The translations under genes were made by a program, and so were the position numbers. Positions 58,200 through 64,000 of a DNA stretch of 64,000 nt are shown here, in pieces; position 1 is the stretch's first letter; every line of letters starts with the position of its first letter. Source of the stretch: Cristatella mucedo (lineage: Eukaryota > Bryozoa > Phylactolaemata > Cristatellidae); NCBI GenBank assembly GCA_009760855.2, contig WPIO01000127.1, forward strand, positions 793,501-857,500, written 5' to 3'. The notes beneath the pieces were generated by a model. It saw nothing but the letters and a program-made list of their open reading frames with translations. It ran no database searches and had not been told where the DNA came from.

Positions 58200-60520
58200 T
58201 TGCAATAAAGGCAGTGCCGCCGAAGTCGATTGCCTTCAATTGCCCTCGATTGCCTTCAATCCTCATGCATTGTGCCCTAGATTGAACTCGCAGAATGGGT
58301 ACAAATTAAGCAGGCACACAGTTAGCTGTTACGTGGAATAAGAGCTGCAGTTTCACGAAGCCAACCATGTCAATTTTCCACGAATTGATGAATCGGCCCC
58401 GACCATTGCTATTGATTACCATGAATTGCTGCCAGTTAACGAGCAAAGCAGTTTGAAAATGCCATGTTTTCACTTTGGACGTTGCAAATTTTTTTAAGCA
58501 ATGACAATTGGAGCGTAGCACTGCCAATTTCTCGTCGAGCCACCGTGGGTTGGAGTTATGGCCCTGGCAATTACTGTCAATTGCCATTCATTGCTCACAA
58601 TTGCACGTTCGCGATTGGTTGAAAGAATGTTCATACTCTTTAAAAACAGTGTGCTGTGATACGTAAGAAAGGTTTGAGCTTGGTCTAGTCACTTTCCGGT
58701 GATTTTGATGGATCATGATGGATTGCCTTATTTTCTAGGACCATTTCAGTCGACTTCTATGCATTGCCTGAGATTGAACGCACAGACTGCTTTGAAAGTA
58801 TTTAAGCGTGCAGTGAGATGTTACGTGGAATGGAAATTGGAGTTTGGTGCAGCCGATTTCTAGCAGATTTGCCATGGATTTCGGTCTTGGCCCGTACCAT
58901 TGCTGTCGATTGCTATGCATTATCGGTGATTAATGTAAGCATAGCTTAAAAACTCTACGGTTTCACTTTGAACACTATGACTTATTAATACGATGACAAT
59001 TGGAGGTTTGTGAAGCCAAATTGTGGTCTGCTTGCCACGGATTGTAGCACATTGATGCTTCAGACCGAGCCATAGCCGTAGATTGCTATTGATTGCCCGA
59101 GATTGTACAAATGCAACGGTTATAAAGTAATGTGATTGCTATTTATACAGAGTGCTTTTTAATATGCATTCAAAATTGGAGCATTGAGAAATCAATGTCG
59201 GGGCATTTTGTGGTGGAATGAGATGGATTGCAGTATTGGTCTGGGCAATTGCTGTCCATTGGTGTTCATTTCCGGCAGTTAAAGAAGAAATTAGCTTGAG
59301 AATGCCATGCTTTCACTTTGGACGCAAAAAAATGTTTAATGTATTGGAAATTGGAGCTTCGAACTGCCATTTTCTCGTTGATCAGCAGCAAATTGTGGTA
59401 TTGACCCGTTGCTTTCAATTGCAATTTATATGTCAAGATTGTATGTGGGCGATTGGTTGAAAGGATGCTTGAATTTTAAAGGCAGTGAGCTGCGACATGC
59501 AAGAAAAGTTTGATCTTGGCCCAGCTGATTTCCGGTGATTTGGATGGATCGTAATGGATTGCCGTATTTGCCAGGGCCATTACCGTCGATTGCTATGCAT
59601 TGTCCGAGATTGAGCAAACAGATGGGGTTGCATTTAGGCAGCAGTAAGATGTTATGTGGAATGGGAATCGGAGCTTCGTGCAGCGCGTTTCTTGACAATT
59701 TGATTGACGATTTGAGTATTGACGCCTTCCATTGCCATCGATTGCCGTACATTGTTTGCAAATAACGTGCGAAATAGCTTGACAATTTTACAGTTTCGCT
59801 TTGAACGCAATTAAATGTTAAATTCAACGACAATTGGAGCTTCGTGCAGCCGATTTGTGGCCGATTTGCCACGGACTTTAGTGCATTGCTGCTTCGAGCC
59901 AAGCCATTGCTATAGATTGCACTTTATTGCCCGAGATTATACGAATGCAGTTGGATAACATGACGTTGTACTTTAAAACAGTGTGCTTTGTAAAGTGCAT
60001 TCCCAATTGAAGTGTTTGGAAATCAGTTATGGGGTATATTGCCTCGGATTGTTGTAAATTGCCGTATTAACCAGGGCAATTACATGCGATTGCAGTGTCA
60101 TGGTGCAGAATGGTGGAAGCAATTGTATTGAAGTTTCGCGATTGCACAATAACCAAATATTAGAGCAATGTTCAATCACTATTAGAACTTGAATGTGTAA
60201 GCATTCTGGTAGATTGGGATAAGATTACTGTGGATTGGGTATTGGCCCGGGCCATTGCAGTCAATTGATGAAGAATGAAACAGCAATTGTAGCGAAATCA
60301 TGTGAGTCCGAAATAAATAAAAAGTAGAGCAGCGTGCAATCACGATTAGAGCTTCTAGTGTAGGCGTTCTGGTCGCTGATCAGCGTATTTCAGAGGAGTG
60401 AGGGGGATTGAAATGGATTTCGGCAAGGGACCGGGCCGTTGCAGTCATCTGCAGCACATTGAATGAGAGCGAATCCGCACAGTGGGTGGAAATTTTGTGG
60501 ATTCACTTGTCTCAGCTGAC
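58200..60520 (+). repeat. Satellite-like array 2 with a five-monomer higher-order unit
   Basis: Boxes at about 58403, 58568, 58742, 58898, 59071, then 59246, 59407, 59578, 59730, 59904, and 60077, 60253, 60437. Monomers five apart resemble each other more than neighbours, at spacings of 832 to 843 bp, giving a higher-order period of about 0.84 kb. Same orientation as array 1. Confidence 0.8.
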
Positions 60521-60557
60521 GCGCGACGACAAATGCTGGCCATGCAAGAATCTTGAG

Positions 60558-60890
60558 TAAGGTAATGTAATGTAATGTATCTCCGTCTGTTTGCTCCACA
60601 CAGCCATAAAGACCATATGGGTGTTACGCAGGAGAGTTTAGCATAGCACACACACAGCCTAAGCGGCTTTCGGTACGCATTCGGTAGCCAACAGACTTCG
60701 TCTCACGAAACAAAGAGAAAGTGGTATGCGTAGCAGAGTCGGGAGAGCAGTTGAGGTAGCGAGTAGCCTGGAAGAGTAGCAGCTCCGAACCGCTGCAAAG
60801 GATGTGCAATATAGTCGGCAGCAGGAGAGTAGTTGCGTAAAAACGACGTACTGCATAGCAATCTGGAGCACTCTCGGTAGCAATCAGTGA
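60558..60890 (-). mobile_element. L2 family B fragment, antisense
   Basis: Starts TAATGTAATGTAATGTATCTCC (reverse of the B tail); the minus strand reads ATRYLNCSPDSATHTTFSLF and SVGYRMRTESRLGCVCAM. Confidence 0.75.
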
Positions 60891-61127
60891 GCTACCGACG
60901 AAAGCCCGGCCTACAGATACACTGCACGGCGCATGCCCGATGCCCAGGTGCCTGATCCGCTTCTCGGCCGTTACAGATCGCGAACCGCGAATAACGAATA
61001 TCAGTCATCACCTGGTCACCTGACCTCGGTCTCACTGCTCGCTCGCCGCCTGCTCGCTGCCGCTCCACCGCATCCGTCGCCCGAATTCCTGAAGCCAAAA
61101 GAATTAGTCAATATCTCAATAATGTGA

Positions 61128-61310
61128 CTAATATTAAATATATTTAATAATTAAATATAATATTATATTTAATATTTAATTTTGTGACATTATATTTAAT
61201 GTATAATTAAATATAACATTTAATAATTAAATAAATATCTCAACAGGTCCACTCGCCGCTCGCGAATAACTGCAAGACACGCGCGAGGCACGCGCTCGCG
61301 GCGAGTGGAC
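61128..61310. repeat. AT-rich palindromic patch and GC-rich inverted repeat
   Basis: 61128 to 61233 is made of TTAAATATAAT-type words in both orientations (possible cruciform). Next to it GTCCACTCGCCGC (61247 to 61259) pairs perfectly with GCGGCGAGTGGAC (61298 to 61310), a 13 bp stem with a 38 nt loop. Confidence 0.8.
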
Positions 61311-61314
61311 GTCT

Positions 61315-61536
61315 TTAACTCTTCCCGCGAGCTTCCGGTGCAGCCCGCTCAGACAGCAGTGTAGTGCCTCTAGCGGTGACTGTCATGCTCGGACTGGCGA
61401 CACTGCGTGACTGGCTAGTAATCTGACAGGTACCGGCGGAAATCTGACTCGAGCTCCGCCCATTGGCAAACAGCGAGCCTGCTTTATGCTTGCCGCTTCT
61501 GTATTCGTAAGAATCCGACATCCGCTCGGTCTCCAT
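61315..61536 (-). CDS. Unrecognised minus-strand ORF, possible exon
   Basis: 73-codon ORF from ATG (METERMSDSYEYRSG) preceded by an acceptor-like CCTTTCTTAAG. Ser/Thr-rich, hydrophilic, no membrane segment, no recognised domain. It lies 760 bp downstream of the possible exon at 62255. It might be part of the same gene, or a chance reading frame. Confidence 0.2.
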   Translation of the reverse strand: METERMSDSYEYRSGKHKAGSLFANGRSSSQISAGTCQITSQSRSVASPSMTVTARGTTLLSERAAPEARGKS

Positions 61537-62254
61537 TCTTAAGAAAGGTTAATGAATGTTTAAAGCTAATTGCTTCCGAAATAGCGCGCCGGCCTTCAAC
61601 CCGGCGTAGATCGGCCAGAGCAGATAGCAGCCCAGAGTGGACGCCGGGGTTGAAAGGTAGTGGCAACTTTATACCCTAGCCTTAAAACGGCTCATCCCCG
61701 GCGGCGTGTAAAATCAGCTAGGCCAAACTGTAGCCCTGCAGAAGGCCAGAAAGCACCCTGTCTGAAAGATAACGAAAAGCATGCCCGTTTTTCTTAACTG
61801 TGATTAGCTCTTTTAATTATTTCAAATTGTTTAGTGGCAATTGTACAAACGGAGAACAGTTGCAACAGATTTCCGCTGACATGCGACAAAGAACTTGCGC
61901 CGATATCTAAAAAGCGTATACATGACAGTGAGATTTTCAATTCGGCCAATTAAAGTAGTTGTCAGAAGCAGTCAAAGCCCTAGCAATTGTCTGCTTCGCG
62001 GCCATTGCCGTCACTGAGCAGATGTGCCAGGCGGGCGGGCGTCACCGATTGCTCGGCCTGCAGGCTGCCTGAGTGCCTGCTGCAGTACCGCTGCTCGCGG
62101 CGTCCGTCGCGAAGCGCGAGCCGCAGAGATGACTGTGCTAGTAAAGTATTGCTTTGCCCGTCGTGGGAGCTGGCGTCACCACAGGAGACGGTGCAGCAAG
62201 GTACAATCGCTTAATTGCCATGAGCTAATTGGTGGGTCTGCGAAGATGACTCAC

Positions 62255-62500
62255 TTTCTGACAAGTTGGTAGAAGATCGCTGAGATAGACGGTCAGGACG
62301 GTAGAGGGCTGCATGAAGGCTGCGGGAGCGACGGCCGCGACGGCCGCGACGGCAGTTGGTCCGATTCGGGAGCGCTGGCGCGACACGGTCCGATGCACTC
62401 CTCGCCCGACCCAGTGGGGGTTGAAGAGAAGTGAGTGCGTGCTGCGCGTGAATGCGAGTTTTAGTCTTTTGTATTCCGCACGTTCCAACTGCTTGGCCAT
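62255..62500 (-). CDS. Possible first coding exon of a further minus-strand gene
   Basis: ATG (MAKQLERAEYKRLKL) to a strong donor CAGAAA|GTGAGT, 246 nt, phase 0, as in gene A exon 1. The middle is Ala/Val-rich (VAAVAAVAPAAF) and includes a repeated GACGGCCGC unit on the plus strand. The product is not recognised. A fourth ligand gene upstream of gene A would fit the tandem order, but no membrane or THD exon was found for it between 55.2 and 62.2 kb. Confidence 0.3.
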
Positions 62501-62726
62501 TCTTACAGAAGCCGCCGAAGCAAATTAAGTTGCAGTGAATTCGGACGTCTGCTTTTTAGTTGAATTGCTGTCGGAAGTTAGAGAGTCGCAAGTTTAGTGT
62601 TGGATACAAGATAAGTTAGGAGTGCGTGCCTCATCACTTAATCGGAGTTTCACCTACCTACAAGTCTGCGAACCCCAAGTGTATGCAATTTAGCAATGCA
62701 CTCATAGCGTAAGAGAAAATATTCAG

Positions 62727-62766
62727 AGGTATAATATAATCTATAATCTATAATCTATAATCTAGT
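62727..62766 (+). repeat. Short tandem repeat (TATAATC)
   Basis: Repeated TATAATCTATAATCTATAAT, AT-rich. Confidence 0.85.
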
Positions 62767-62984
62767 GAAGAATAGTAAATGAAGCTCGTCACCTGCTGAT
62801 CCGACTCTTGTACTAGTTCTATTTACAGTCGTTGACTGGCTATCTCCTACCCCAGCCCACGGGATTAGCTTATCTTGGCCCGCGTATTGTGCAATCCGCT
62901 TTTAAAAACCTCAATTTATTCTTGAAACACCAACCGATGATCCTGAGTTTTTCTCTAACCACCAACCAATATTTTAATGTAGTT

Positions 62985-63975
62985 CAGTGTAATGTATCTC
63001 CGTCTGGAACTCCACAAAGGCAAATACATTGTGTGGGTGTTACGCAGGAGAGTTATGTCGCACTCACAGCCTAAGTGGCTTTTGGTACACATTCGGTAGC
63101 CAACAGACTTCATCTCATGCCACAAAGTGAAAGTGGGAAGCAAAGCAGAGTCAGGAGAGCAGTTGAGGTAGTGAGTAGCACGGAAGTAGCAGCTCAGGTC
63201 ACTGGAAAGGATGAGCCATAGTCGGCAGCAGGAGAGTAGTTTCCGCTGCATAAGAATTGTTGAAGTGAGTTCCGCAGTGTCGAACCTGTAGAGCTAAAGC
63301 TTCTCTCGCAAACAATCTTTAAGCTGAGAAATGGGGCAGCTAATTTATTGTCCACACAGGACTTGAGGGCACGAGGAGGCTGAAACTGGTGCAGCAGTAC
63401 AGCTAGTTATGGAGGAGCCAAGCCGTGGCGGGCCTTGAGGGTCAGCGAAGGGAAAAAAACGTATCCGTTGATGAACCGGAAGCCATCTTGGCTCTTTTAG
63501 CAAAGGAGACACACAGTTAAAACTCTGGGATTTTCAAACTAGCCTTGGAGCCCTATTCATAGCCTGCTGCAGCGACCTAGTGGCTTTTTTCGGTATCCCA
63601 GCCAAAAGGGAATTACTATAACCTAGCCGAGACAGATATAAGGAGCCAGTTAATTTCTTTGTGCACGACACTATGGAAGTCTGCACCTAATTTGAGATAT
63701 TGATCGGCCGTGATGGCCTGTCATGGAAGCAGTCTTCTTAAATAAACATTCGAAATTTAGATAGTTGTGGAAAACTACACCTAAATTTCGAGCACGTTGT
63801 GATGGCGGCACAACAGCGTAATCTATTAGAAAAGCAAAGCCTTCTAGTCCTGCTACATGCTTAGGGTGTCTTTTGAGCAGCAGTTCAGTTTTATATCTGT
63901 TTATATTCAAGAAATTTTTCGGCAACCAGGATCGAATATCGACAAGACAACAATTCAGTTTATCAGTTACTGTAG
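62985..63975 (-). mobile_element. L2 family B copy, antisense, near right edge
   Basis: B tail at 62985 to 63060, then antisense coding remnants (TKSHLGCECD, ATHYLNCSPDSA) to FLNINRYKTELLLKRHPKHV and ARNLGVVFHNYLNFECLFKK at 63671 to 63925. Broken by stops. Confidence 0.75.
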
Positions 63976-64000
63976 CAGATTCAAACGGTTTGAACGAAAA

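Overview
This is repeat-rich animal (metazoan) nuclear DNA. There are no bacterial-style operons, the recognisable genes are split by canonical GT-AG introns of about 0.2 to 8 kb or more, and most of the window is fragments of non-LTR retrotransposons, tRNA-derived SINEs, microsatellites, minisatellites and a satellite-like tandem repeat. The species cannot be named from the sequence. The L2-clade LINEs, MIR-like SINEs and intron sizes suggest a marine-invertebrate-type genome, which is inference only.

The main discovery is a row of tumour necrosis factor superfamily (TNFSF) ligand genes, all on the minus strand. Gene A (55.18 to 47.55 kb) can be modelled completely as six exons encoding about 433 residues: a long cytoplasmic tail, one membrane segment, a short stalk and a C-terminal TNF homology domain (THD). 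Gene B (40.36 to 31.13 kb) has five matching exons with the same intron phases; its first exon was not found. Gene C has a membrane exon at 20.57 to 19.98 kb, a possible separate first exon at 28.98 kb and a possible exon with an Ala-His-Leu-Val-Gly motif at 1.25 to 1.38 kb. Its THD core would lie beyond the left edge. The proteins have diverged strongly, but the order of membrane exon, phase 0-to-1 stalk exon, phase 1-to-1 mini exon, phase 1-to-0 exon ending in a Gly-Tyr-Tyr strand and terminal exon is the same in A and B. Such ligands are normally type II membrane proteins that signal as trimers through TNF receptors.

Layout: 0 to 19 kb holds 5'-truncated L2-type LINE fragments in both orientations, a 0.7 kb polypyrimidine tract, several minisatellites and a nearly identical 516 bp duplication. 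17 to 21 kb and 28 to 34 kb are GC-rich and CpG-dense and contain exons of genes B and C. 29.7 to 30.9 kb carries the longest LINE reverse transcriptase remnant. 32.7 to 33.7 kb is a GA tract with a LINE tail embedded in it. 34.1 to 34.8 kb has TTTAGGG-like repeats and C-runs. 35.7 to 37.8 kb is one LINE family nested in another. 38.1 to 39.1 kb is a decayed hAT transposase. 40.4 to 42.5 kb is two LINE copies in tandem, followed by a solo LTR. Two collinear arrays of a ~167 bp tandem repeat (43.2 to 45.0 and 58.2 to 60.5 kb) lie on either side of gene A. 60.5 to 64 kb has more LINEs, an AT-rich palindromic patch and possible exons of a further gene.

All splice models were made by eye and have no transcript support. 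ORFs that span LINEs, simple repeats or the antisense of exons were left out.
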